A stretch of 15,585 nucleotides of DNA from Aquabacterium sp. (lineage in GTDB: Bacteria > Pseudomonadota > Gammaproteobacteria > Burkholderiales > Burkholderiaceae_C). The translations under genes were made by a program, and so were the position numbers. The DNA lies in the NCBI GenBank assembly GCA_030654555.1, contig JAURXG010000222.1, forward strand, positions 1-15,585, written 5' to 3'. Shown here piece after piece: positions 1-6,921 of the stretch. Within the stretch, counting starts at the first letter, position 1; the number at the start of each line of letters is the position of its first letter. The notes beneath the pieces are model-generated. The model was not told the DNA's origin, did not search any database, and saw nothing but the letters and a program-made list of their open reading frames with translations.

Positions 1-905
1 CGCGCGTGCAGCGCCTGCAGCCGCGCCGCGTCGGCCAGCGTGGCGCGGTAGCCCGCGGCGATGGCGCGTTCGCGGAATTCGCGGCTCAGGCTCACCCAGT
101 AGCCGAAGTCGGGGTGCAGCAGCACGTCGGCCAGCAGCGCATCGGGCCGGGTGAGGGCGCGCTTGCGCAGATCACCCTCGCGGTAGCTGCGGGCGCCTTC
201 GGGCGCGCGGTCTTCATGCGCCGAGGCGTCCACCGCCAGCACCCGCGTGGCACCCAGCGCGCGGGCCAGGCGTACCGGCAGCGGCATGCGCAGGTCGGCG
301 TCGGCATAACGCTCGCGACGGATGGTCAGCGGCGCCAGCTGGCCCTCGATCGCCGACGAGGCCTGCACCGCCAGGCCGGCGTTGCCGCGGGAGAACCCGA
401 TCACCGCGCCGTCGCGCAGCCGCTGCGCGGCGCAGACCATCGGCGTGGGCAGGGCCTGCAGCGGCCGGGCGTCGAGCTGCTGGTTGACCCAGCTGGCCAG
501 GCCGTCGGCCGCCCAGCGTTCGGTGCCCACGAGTTGCCAGCGCAGCAGCTGCCAGGGTTGCAGGTCCAGTGCCTGGCGCTCGATCGCCGCGGCGTCGAGG
601 CCGGCCGCGTACAGGGTGCCGACCAGCGCGCCGGCCGATGCGCCGACGATCACGTCGGGCTGCAGCTGCAGCTCGGCCAGCGCCTTGAGCACGCCCACGT
701 GCACGAAGCCGCGCGGCCCGCCCGAGCCGAACACCCAGGCCACGCGCGGGGCGGTGGGCAGCGGCGCGGCCTGCGGTGCATCGGCGCCGTCGTGGTCGCG
801 GTCGGCGTCGAGGCTGCAGCCGGGCAGCAGCAGCGCGCCGCCGGCGCCCAGCAGCAGCGCACGGCGGGTCGATCGGCTGCGCGCCAGCGGCTCAAGCTGT
901 GGCAT
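1..905 (-). CDS. Patatin-like phospholipase family lipoprotein (3' end missing)
   Basis: The reading frame is open from an ATG at 905 to the window edge (301 codons), so the C-terminus is missing. Residues 14-15 are a twin arginine, followed by a hydrophobic stretch and a lipobox ending at Cys30 (LPGC), so the product should be an exported, lipid-anchored protein. The patatin fold is shown by the oxyanion-hole loop GSGGPRG (60-66) and the nucleophile elbow GASAG (88-92, Ser90). The second catalytic residue is probably Asp202 in YADADL, followed by PLPVRLARALG as in the family. This motif is normally DG[GA]; here the glycine is Ala203. The family hydrolyses acyl esters of phospholipids; the substrate cannot be told from sequence. 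The gene diverges from the YHS gene at 934 across only 28 bp. The family call is secure; activity is inferred. Confidence 0.88.
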   Translation of the reverse strand, partial: MPQLEPLARSRSTRRALLLGAGGALLLPGCSLDADRDHDGADAPQAAPLPTAPRVAWVFGSGGPRGFVHVGVLKALAELQLQPDVIVGASAGALVGTLYAAGLDAAAIERQALDLQPWQLLRWQLVGTERWAADGLASWVNQQLDARPLQALPTPMVCAAQRLRDGAVIGFSRGNAGLAVQASSAIEGQLAPLTIRRERYADADLRMPLPVRLARALGATRVLAVDASAHEDRAPEGARSYREGDLRKRALTRPDALLADVLLHPDFGYWVSLSREFRERAIAAGYRATLADAARLQALHA

Positions 906-933
906 AACCGGTGCCAGCTTCGAGGAGAACCCC
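906..933. promoter_or_regulatory. 28-bp divergent gap between patatin and YHS genes
   Basis: Only 28 bases separate the two divergent start codons. The plus-strand half holds a good Shine-Dalgarno sequence, GAGGAG at 922-927, six bases before the ATG at 934, which fixes the start of the YHS gene. There is no room for two full promoters, so the core promoter of each gene must lie at least partly inside the other gene. I see no convincing -35/-10 pair. Confidence 0.45.
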
Positions 934-1599
934 ATGCTGCGATCGATGGTGAGCTGGATGGCAGGCCTGCTGGCCCTGCTGCTGCTGGCGGGCTGCGGCA
1001 CGCCCTACGCCACCGTGCCGTCGGCCGTGGGCCGGCCGGTGATGCTGCTGGGCCACGACCCGGTGGCCTACTTCACCCGCGGCCAGCCGACGCGCGGCGA
1101 CCCGGGGCTGCGGATCGACCTGCCCGACCGCAGCTACCTGTTCGCCAGCCCCGAGCACCAGCGGATGTTCGAGGCCGATCCGGCGCGCTACGAGCCGCAG
1201 TACGGCGGCTTCTGCGCCAGCGGCGCGGCCTACGGCATCAAGCTGGGCAGCGACCCCACCGCCTGGGCGGTGCGCGACGGGCGCTTGTTCATCTTCGGCG
1301 ACGTGCTGGGCCAGGCGGCCTGGTCGCTGGACCCGGCCTGGCACATCGACCATGCCGACCGCCTGTGGCCCGGGCTGCGCGAGCGCGGCTGGCGCGGCGC
1401 CTCGCTGGCGGCCTACCTGCACCGCGTGCCGCATTACCGGACGGGCGCCGAGATCCGCGCCGAGTGGCTGGCCCGGCACCCGGGCCAGGCCTATCCCGAC
1501 TACGACCCCGGCAGCCTGGCGCAGAACCTGCTGGCCAAGCCGCCGGGCTGGCGCGCGGCCGAAGGCGTGGGCCAGCCGGCGCTGGGCTACCCGCGCTGA
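934..1599 (+). CDS. YHS domain-containing lipoprotein (copy 1)
   Basis: The protein has 221 residues and starts at the ATG at 934, which follows a strong GAGGAG. A signal peptide ends in the lipobox LAGC with Cys21, predicting an exported lipoprotein. The YHS-type core runs from about residue 40 to 100: HDPVAYFTRG near 41-50, an aromatic-rich strand ending YLFASPEH (68-75), and PQYGGFCASG (88-97) with Cys94. YHS domains are small, often metal-related modules; NCBI names this branch the YHS domain-containing (seleno)protein family because some members are reported to carry selenocysteine (recalled, not searched). Here the conserved position is an ordinary cysteine. The C-terminal half ends with RVPHYRTGAEI, closely matched in the second YHS gene at 1628-2251, so the two are paralogues and they converge. 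Biochemical function is unknown. Confidence 0.85.
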   Translation: MLRSMVSWMAGLLALLLLAGCGTPYATVPSAVGRPVMLLGHDPVAYFTRGQPTRGDPGLRIDLPDRSYLFASPEHQRMFEADPARYEPQYGGFCASGAAYGIKLGSDPTAWAVRDGRLFIFGDVLGQAAWSLDPAWHIDHADRLWPGLRERGWRGASLAAYLHRVPHYRTGAEIRAEWLARHPGQAYPDYDPGSLAQNLLAKPPGWRAAEGVGQPALGYPR

Positions 1600-1627
1600 G
1601 CGCCGCATCACGCGGCCCGGTCGGGCA

Positions 1628-2251
1628 TCAGGGCTTGCGGGCCTTGGCATCGGCGACCAGCTTGGCCAGCTCGCTGCCGCTCTTGTAGTGCGGCACGCGC
1701 AACACCATGCGCTTGCTGCGCTGCCAGAAGCTGTTGCTGCCGGCCACCTCGTCGGTCCAGTACTGCTGCGACAGCTTCAGGTTGCCTGGGATGTCGAGCT
1801 CGAAGGCATCGCGCGAGCCGGCGCCACCGAAGATGTAGAGCTTGCCGTCGATGATGCGCCAGGTGTCGGCATCACCGCCCCAGGGGATGCCGTAGACGAT
1901 GCCGTTGGCGCAGAAGCCGCCGTACTGCGGCAGGTACCGGGTCGGCGCCGCGTCGAACAAGGCCTTGTGCTCGGCGCTGGCGAAGCGGAAGGTCACGCCC
2001 TGGTACACGCTCTTGATCTGCGGCTGGCCCAGCGCGTGGCGGCCCAGCGTGAAGTAGGCCACCACGTCGTGGCCGTCGAGCATCACGTGCGCGTCGCCGT
2101 CCATGGCGATGGCGCGCACCGGCTTGAGCGGTGAATCGGGGTTCTGCGCGCGCATCGCGGAACAGCCGCTCAGCGCCAGCGCCAAGGCGGCGAACAGCGC
2201 GAGCGTGAGGCGGCGCCACAGCGCGCCGGGGTGGGTGAGCGTGGGGGTCAT
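1628..2251 (-). CDS. YHS domain-containing lipoprotein (copy 2), last gene of the EgtB operon
   Basis: The protein has 207 residues. The ATG at 2251 is chosen because it follows GGAG by seven bases, overlaps the stop of the upstream ATP-grasp gene as ATGA, and puts a signal peptide at the N-terminus; the frame stays open further upstream but without signal-like sequence. The lipobox is LSGC with Cys30. The YHS core includes HDVVAYFTLG (61-70), FRFASAEH (88-95) and PQYGGFCANG (108-117), with Cys114 at the same place as Cys94 of copy 1. The tail RVPHYKSGSEL also matches copy 1. It is the fifth gene of the tight minus-strand operon at 1628-5965, so it is probably made together with EgtB and the ATP-grasp enzyme. 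Its role, perhaps envelope metal or chalcogen handling, is inference only. Confidence 0.87.
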   Translation of the reverse strand: MTPTLTHPGALWRRLTLALFAALALALSGCSAMRAQNPDSPLKPVRAIAMDGDAHVMLDGHDVVAYFTLGRHALGQPQIKSVYQGVTFRFASAEHKALFDAAPTRYLPQYGGFCANGIVYGIPWGGDADTWRIIDGKLYIFGGAGSRDAFELDIPGNLKLSQQYWTDEVAGSNSFWQRSKRMVLRVPHYKSGSELAKLVADAKARKP

Positions 2252-3648
2252 GGGCTGGCTCCGGGGATGAGTTGGTGCACGGGGGCGGGGTTGGTGCCGG
2301 TGCCGGGCACGTGGCCCAGGCAGTCGGCATAGGGGGGTGTCCAGCCGATCAGCGCGCTGGCGGCCTCGGCGCGCTGGCGCAGGTGGGCGTCGTCGCGGCC
2401 ATGCACGTGCAGGATGCCGTAGCGGTGGCTGCCCAGCCACTTGAAGTCGCGCGCCAGCGCATGGCCGCTCTTGGGGAAGGTGAACAGCAGGGCGTCGGGG
2501 AACTGCCGCGCCAGTGCCGCGCGCTGCGCCGCGCCGGGCATGGCTGGCGCGGCGTCGGCGCTGAAGGCACGGTAGACCAGGCTGGCCGCGGCGCCGCCCA
2601 CCGGCGCGACGCGCGGCAGCGCAGCCGGGTCGTCGCCCAGCGCCAGCGCCAGCGACATCGCATGTGGATCGATGCCGTGCACACGCTGGTACAGGTCGGA
2701 GAACTGCGAGGCCAGCCGCGGGTTGACCTCGATCACGCTCAACCGGCCGGTGGCCGGATCGTGGAAGAACTCGATGTTGAACATGCCGTGGGTGAAGCCC
2801 ACCGCGGCCAGGAAGCGCTGCGCCACGTCGAGGGCACGCGCCTGCACCTCGGCGCCCAGCCGGCTGGGGTGCTCCCAGCGCATGAAGGCCTGGGTGCCGG
2901 GGTACATCACCGCGTCCACCACGCCCAGTGCATGGGCGCGGCCGTTGTAGACCCAGCCGTCGAGGTTGAACTGCGCGGCGGCCACCGGCTCCTCAAGCAT
3001 CATGCGGTGGGCCGTGCCGGCCTGCGGCAGGCGCTGGCGCGCCACGCGCTCGAAGGGCTCGACCAGGCGGCGGATGACCCACAGCTCGCGCCGGCCGAAG
3101 CGGGTGTGGCGGTGCAGCTCGGCATGGTTGTCGACGCGCCGCGCCAGCACCGAGAACGCGGCCTTCACCGGTTTGACATAGACCGGGTAGGCGATGTCGG
3201 CGGGCACCTCGCCGCCGTACTGCGCCTCCAGATCGGCGAAGCGCAGGTTGGCCTCGGGGCACACCTGCTGCATCACCCGGCGCGCATGCAGCTTGTGCTG
3301 GCAGGCCAGGATGGCATCCACCGGCGTGCCGGGCAGGCCCAGCTGCTCGGCCACCAGCGCGGCGGCCAGCGCACCGAACTGCTCGTGGTGCGACACCACG
3401 CCGGCCCAGCCGTGGCGCTTGCCGTGCTGGGCCTGGCGCGTGGCAAAGCGCATCAGGTCGAAACCGACCAAGCGCGCGTTGCTGGGAAACGAGAACAGGT
3501 CGAAGCCGGCCTGGTCGAACTGGAACTGCCCGGCCTGCCGGCCGAAGCCCAGCGTGTCCCAGTCGTAGCTGAACAGCAGGCCGATGCGCGGCCGGGCGGC
3601 GCGCCGGATGCCGGGCAGGTGGGTGGGCAGGGGCGCTTCAGGGTTCAT
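2248..3648 (-). CDS. ATP-grasp domain protein (putative carboxylate-amine ligase) linked to EgtB
   Basis: The protein has 466 residues from the ATG at 3648, which lies inside the end of egtB (11-bp overlap). The ATP-grasp fold is indicated by HKLHARR (118-124), a nucleotide-binding lysine strand VYVKPVK (156-162), MLEEP (217-221), FNLDGWVYNG (227-236), and the metal-binding pair FNIEFF (290-295) and VIEVNPR (305-311), giving Glu293, Glu307 and Asn309 as likely magnesium ligands. Such enzymes activate a carboxylate as an acyl phosphate and couple it to an amine or other nucleophile. The substrate is not evident, and I do not recognise a named family. Overlaps with egtB and the YHS gene argue for coordinated expression. 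A plausible but unproven role is linking an amino acid to a hercynine- or ergothioneine-type product. The N-terminal region (1-110) resembles the pre-ATP-grasp domain of these enzymes. Confidence 0.82.
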   Translation of the reverse strand: MNPEAPLPTHLPGIRRAARPRIGLLFSYDWDTLGFGRQAGQFQFDQAGFDLFSFPSNARLVGFDLMRFATRQAQHGKRHGWAGVVSHHEQFGALAAALVAEQLGLPGTPVDAILACQHKLHARRVMQQVCPEANLRFADLEAQYGGEVPADIAYPVYVKPVKAAFSVLARRVDNHAELHRHTRFGRRELWVIRRLVEPFERVARQRLPQAGTAHRMMLEEPVAAAQFNLDGWVYNGRAHALGVVDAVMYPGTQAFMRWEHPSRLGAEVQARALDVAQRFLAAVGFTHGMFNIEFFHDPATGRLSVIEVNPRLASQFSDLYQRVHGIDPHAMSLALALGDDPAALPRVAPVGGAAASLVYRAFSADAAPAMPGAAQRAALARQFPDALLFTFPKSGHALARDFKWLGSHRYGILHVHGRDDAHLRQRAEAASALIGWTPPYADCLGHVPGTGTNPAPVHQLIPGASP

Positions 3649-4963
3649 CGCGTGCCAGGCGCAGGCCGTTGAACTGCCAGCGGGTGTCGGTGGGGAAGAA
3701 GTTGCGGTAGCTGGGCCGGATGTGGCTGCGCGGCGTGGCGCAGGAGCCACCGCGCAGCACCATCTGGTTGACCATGAACTTGGCGTTGTATTCGCCCACC
3801 GCGCCGTCCCAGGCCCGAAAGCCCGGGTACGGCGTGTAGGGGCTGGCCGTCCATTCCCACACGTCGCCCAGCAGCTGCAGCGGCCCGGTTGGCGCCGGCG
3901 ACGCCGGCATCGGGTCCAGCGAGCCCGATTCGAGGAAATTGCCCGCCGCCAGCAACGCCGCGGGCTGCCGTTGCGCGGCCTGCTCCCACTCGGCCTCGGT
4001 GGGCAGGCGCGCCGGTGGCTGGGCCGGGTGCTGGGCCGACCACCAGCGTGCAAAGGCATCGGCCTCGAAGTAGCTGATGTGGGTGATCGGCGTGTGCGCA
4101 TCCACCGGCACCAGCCCGTGCAGCGTGAAGCGGTGCCAGTCGTCGGGCTGCGCGTTGCCGCTGCGGCGCCAGTACAACGGCGCCTCGATGCGCTGGCTGC
4201 GCACCCAGTCCCAGCCGGCCGACAGCCACCAGCGGGCGTCGGCATAGCCGCCGTCGGCGACGAAGGCGAGCCACTCGCCATGGCTGCTGGGCCGCCGGGC
4301 CAGCGCGTACGGCCGCAGGTAGTGCCCATGCCGCGGCGCCTCGTTGTCGAAGGCGAAGCCCGTGCCGTCATGGCCGATGTCGACCAGACCGCCCGCCATC
4401 GGCAGCCAGGCCTGTGCCACCGGCGCTACCTGGGCCAGAGGCCCGCGTGGCTGGTAGGCCGGCGCCAGCGGGTTGCACGACAGCAGGTGCAGCACGTCGG
4501 TGAGGATCAGCTCCTGGTGCTGCTGCTCGTGCTGCAGGCCCAGTTCGACCAGCGTGTCCACCTCGCCCGCATGGGGGGCGGCCAGCAGCGCGGCCACTCG
4601 CGCATCGACCTGGGCGCGGTAGGCCAGCACCTCGGCCAGGCCGGGGCGGGTGATCAGGCCGCGCTGCGTGCGCGGGTGCTGATCGCCCACGCCGTTGTAG
4701 TAGCTGTTGAACAGCACGCGGTACGGCTCACGATGGGGCTTGAAGCCGCGCTCGTGCCGCTCGAGCACGAAGGTCTCGAAGAACCAGGTGACATGCGCCA
4801 GGTGCCACTTGACCGGGCTGGCGTCGGGCATCGATTGCACCTGGCAGTCGGCCTCGCTCAGCGGCGCGGCCAGCAACAGCGTCTGCGCACGCACGGCCGC
4901 CCAGCGTTCGGCCAGTGGGGCGGCGGGCTGGGCGGGGTGGGGCAGGGCGGTCATGACGGTCAT
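3638..4963 (-). CDS. egtB: EgtB-type non-haem iron sulfoxide synthase
   Basis: The protein has 441 residues. The ATG at 4963 overlaps the upstream methyltransferase stop as ATGA; an in-frame ATG at 4954 is a possible alternative. The N-terminal DinB-like domain supplies the iron ligands: WHLAH (53-57) and HEQQHQE (145-151). The C-terminal FGE/sulfatase-modifying-factor domain has FAFDNE (203-208), LPTEAEWE (320-327), GDVWEWT (366-372), RGGSCATPRSH (404-414) and RPSYRNFFP (416-424). NSYYN (86-90) matches the tandem tyrosines reported for the bacterial EgtB type that couples hercynine with free cysteine and oxygen. This suggests hercynylcysteine sulfoxide as product. No EgtA, EgtC or C-S lyase is in the window; hercynine could come from EgtD at 9636. 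Alternative: an ovothiol-type (OvoA-like) enzyme with its methyltransferase on a separate gene. Confidence 0.9.
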   Translation of the reverse strand: MTVMTALPHPAQPAAPLAERWAAVRAQTLLLAAPLSEADCQVQSMPDASPVKWHLAHVTWFFETFVLERHERGFKPHREPYRVLFNSYYNGVGDQHPRTQRGLITRPGLAEVLAYRAQVDARVAALLAAPHAGEVDTLVELGLQHEQQHQELILTDVLHLLSCNPLAPAYQPRGPLAQVAPVAQAWLPMAGGLVDIGHDGTGFAFDNEAPRHGHYLRPYALARRPSSHGEWLAFVADGGYADARWWLSAGWDWVRSQRIEAPLYWRRSGNAQPDDWHRFTLHGLVPVDAHTPITHISYFEADAFARWWSAQHPAQPPARLPTEAEWEQAAQRQPAALLAAGNFLESGSLDPMPASPAPTGPLQLLGDVWEWTASPYTPYPGFRAWDGAVGEYNAKFMVNQMVLRGGSCATPRSHIRPSYRNFFPTDTRWQFNGLRLARDEP

Positions 4964-5598
4964 GACGGTGTGAACCGCGTGATGCCGTGGGCGATGTAGC
5001 CCATGCCGGCCTGGGTGGACCAGCGCTCGAAGCGATCGCAGCGCGCCTGCACCAGGTCCCAGGGGTGCCACAGGTCGGCGGCGCGGGCGTTGTAGGGGCG
5101 GTTCTTCAACCAGGCCAGCAGGTTCAATGGCCCGGTCCACCAGGGAAAGAACTTCATGCCGGCCATCGCCACCCGCGCGCCCGGCCTGGCCTGGCGCAGC
5201 AGGTTGGCCACCGCCTGCGGGTTGCGGGTGATGTCGTGCACGTAGTTGAAGAGCACGGCATCGGCCGGCTCGGGCAGCTGCACCACCTCGGCCGCGGCTC
5301 GGCAGTGCCACACCCGCTGCCAACCGTGCTGTTGCACGCGCCGCTCGGCCTGGGCGAACATCTCGGGGCTCTGCTCGACGGCCAGCACGCGCCCGTGCGG
5401 GCCGACCGCCTGCAGCAACGGGGCATAGCTGAGGCCCGTGCCGGCGCCGACGTCCAGCACGACCTCGCCCGGTTGCAGGCGCAGCAGCGCGATGGTGCGC
5501 AGGCGCAGCGCCATCGTGCGCCGGGCCGACGCGTCGTAGCCCGCGGCGTGGCGGCGGTAGCGCTCGATCGACAGCTGGTTGGGCGAGGTGCCGGGCAT
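4960..5598 (-). CDS. Class I SAM-dependent methyltransferase in the EgtB operon
   Basis: The protein has 212 residues from the ATG at 5598. Motif I DVGAGTG (49-55) and the acidic Glu75 at the end of the second strand (VLAVEQSPEM, 71-80) define a Rossmann-type S-adenosylmethionine-binding site. FNYVHDITRNP (117-127) is the motif IV region. No signal peptide or membrane segment is seen. The gene sits 7 bp after the SMR gene and overlaps egtB by the ATGA arrangement, so it should be translated together with EgtB. It has none of the EgtD active-site residues and is not a histidine trimethylase. OvoA carries a methyltransferase domain fused to an EgtB-like domain; this stand-alone enzyme might be a functional counterpart, but it may equally methylate something unrelated. 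No clear Shine-Dalgarno precedes it, consistent with translational coupling. Confidence 0.86.
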   Translation of the reverse strand: MPGTSPNQLSIERYRRHAAGYDASARRTMALRLRTIALLRLQPGEVVLDVGAGTGLSYAPLLQAVGPHGRVLAVEQSPEMFAQAERRVQQHGWQRVWHCRAAAEVVQLPEPADAVLFNYVHDITRNPQAVANLLRQARPGARVAMAGMKFFPWWTGPLNLLAWLKNRPYNARAADLWHPWDLVQARCDRFERWSTQAGMGYIAHGITRFTPS

Positions 5599-5605
5599 GG
5601 TGGGT

Positions 5606-5965
5606 TCAGGCCGTGTTGCGCGAAGCCAGGTGCATGCCCATCACGCCCATCACGATCAGGCCGGTGCTGGCCATCTTCAGCGCGGTGGCCGGCTCCTTGA
5701 AGTACAGGCAGCCGATCAGCGTGGTGGCCAGCGTGCCCACGCCGCACCACACCGCGTAGGTGACGCTCAGGCCCAGCACCCGGATGACCAGCACGTTGAG
5801 CGCGAACGAGCCGGCGTAGAAGACGAAGATCAGCAGCGAGGGCGTGAGCCGGCTGAAGCCCTCGCTCAGCCGCATGCAGGTGGTACCCCCCACCTCCAGC
5901 AGGATGGCCAGGGACAGCACCCACCAGGCCTGGACGGGGTTGAGCTGGGGCAGCAGGGCTTGCAT
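5606..5965 (-). CDS. Small multidrug resistance (SMR) family transporter, first gene of EgtB operon
   Basis: The protein has 119 residues, a typical SMR length, with four hydrophobic segments near 13-32, 42-60, 65-85 and 94-113. Glu24 in the first segment (LLEVGGTTCMRLSEGF) matches the essential substrate/proton glutamate of EmrE, and YAVWCGVG (70-77) is the conserved third-segment motif. SMR proteins act as antiparallel dimers in the inner membrane and exchange protons for cations, often quaternary ammonium compounds or guanidinium. The start at 5965 lacks a clear Shine-Dalgarno, but no good alternative exists. The gene leads the minus-strand operon and lies after a terminator hairpin, so it probably has its own promoter. 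Export of a betaine-type metabolite such as a hercynine derivative is a reasonable inference, not a demonstrated role. Confidence 0.9.
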   Translation of the reverse strand: MQALLPQLNPVQAWWVLSLAILLEVGGTTCMRLSEGFSRLTPSLLIFVFYAGSFALNVLVIRVLGLSVTYAVWCGVGTLATTLIGCLYFKEPATALKMASTGLIVMGVMGMHLASRNTA

Positions 5966-5997
5966 GAGGGGGCATCAGGTGGAGGCGGGGCGGGCGC

Positions 5998-6026
5998 AAA
6001 GACCCGACCATCGGTCGCTGGTCGGG
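5998..6026 (-). terminator. Rho-independent terminator of the importer operon
   Basis: Read on the minus strand, CCCGACCA (6026-6019) and TGGTCGGG (6010-6003) form a perfect 8-bp stem around an 8-base loop, followed directly by TCTTTG. It begins 61 bases after the second permease stop and before the SMR gene. The T-tract is short and broken by one C, so efficiency may be partial. It is the best boundary between the importer operon and the EgtB operon. Confidence 0.6.
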
Positions 6027-6087
6027 GGGCAAAGGTTACCGCCCTGGGGTTTGCACCGGGGCCGGGGCAGGTGCCGGTGGCCAGGGC

Positions 6088-6915
6088 TCATCGCGTCAGG
6101 CCGCGGCGGGTGGCGTAGCTCAGCGCATCGACCAGGCCCACCAGGGCCAGCATCGCGCCCAGGATGGTGGCGGTCTTGCCCATGTGGAACAGGCCCATGT
6201 GGAAGGCCAGCAGCTGGCCCAGCCCGCCTGCGCCCACCACGCCCAGCACGGCGGCGGCACGGATGTTGTTCTCCCAGCGGTACAGCGTGTAGCTCATCAG
6301 CTGCGGCAGCACCTGCGGCAGCGTGGCATACAGAAAGATGCGCAGGTTGCCCACGCCTTGTGCACGCAGCGCGGCACCCGGGCCAGGCGGCGCGTTCTCC
6401 AGCGCCTCGGCGAACAGCCGGCCCAGCACGCCGGTGGTGTGCGCGGCCAGCGCCAGCGTGCCGGCAAACGGCCCCAGGCCGGCGGCGATCAGCAGCAGGC
6501 CGGCCCACACCAGCTCGGGGATGGCGCGCAGTGCGTTCAGCAGCAGCCGGGTGGGCAGGCGGCCCCGGGCGGCGTCGCCCTCGTGCAGGCGGCTGGCGGG
6601 CAAGGCCAGCAGCAGCCCGGCGCCCGCGGCCAGCGTGGTGCCGAAGGCCGACATCGCCAGCGTCTCGACGGTGCCGATGGCCACCTGGCGCAGGAACTCG
6701 GGCGAGGTGTCGGGCGGAAAGAACTCGGCGATGAAGCGGCCCATGCTGCGCGCGGCGTCCAGCGACAGGAACTGCGCCCACTGCAGGTCCAGCGTCCAGA
6801 AGCTGGCGACGATCAGCAGCAGCACCGCGGCGGTGAACCAGCAGGCGCGGCAGCGCGCGTTGAACAGCGGCGGCGGCAGCCGGTAGGGTTGATTCGCGGC
6901 AGGGCGCAGGCTCAT
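6088..6915 (-). CDS. phnE: ABC transporter permease, PhnE-like (second permease)
   Basis: The protein has 275 residues. It has an N-terminal membrane segment (about 27-42), a core of further membrane helices, and the cytoplasmic coupling loop that contacts the ATPase: FAEALENAPPGPGAALRAQG followed by TLPQVLPQL (about 168-206). RWENNIRAAAVLGVVGAGGLG (213-233) is the conserved region following that loop in PhnE-type permeases. The start at 6915 is six bases after the first permease stop, so translation is probably coupled. The pair of permeases likely forms the heterodimeric channel. The symbol is by family resemblance: the cluster suggests a selenium oxyanion rather than a phosphonate as substrate. 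It is the last gene of the operon, ahead of the hairpin at 5998-6026. Confidence 0.85.
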   Translation of the reverse strand: MSLRPAANQPYRLPPPLFNARCRACWFTAAVLLLIVASFWTLDLQWAQFLSLDAARSMGRFIAEFFPPDTSPEFLRQVAIGTVETLAMSAFGTTLAAGAGLLLALPASRLHEGDAARGRLPTRLLLNALRAIPELVWAGLLLIAAGLGPFAGTLALAAHTTGVLGRLFAEALENAPPGPGAALRAQGVGNLRIFLYATLPQVLPQLMSYTLYRWENNIRAAAVLGVVGAGGLGQLLAFHMGLFHMGKTATILGAMLALVGLVDALSYATRRGLTR

Positions 6916-6921
6916 CGTCGA

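Noticed and set aside
1602..1616. Small hairpin GCCGC-ATCAC-GCGGC between the converging YHS genes
   Set aside because: Only a 5-bp stem with no T-tract on either side; too weak to call a terminator.
934..2251. Possible selenocysteine (in-frame TGA) in the YHS proteins
   Set aside because: Both frames run without an internal TGA, and the conserved position in PQYGGFCA is a normal cysteine codon.
2272..4999. Long plus-strand open frames opposite the ATP-grasp, egtB and methyltransferase genes
   Set aside because: They mirror strong minus-strand genes and give Gly/Ala/Arg/Gln-rich, motif-free translations typical of antisense frames in GC-rich DNA.
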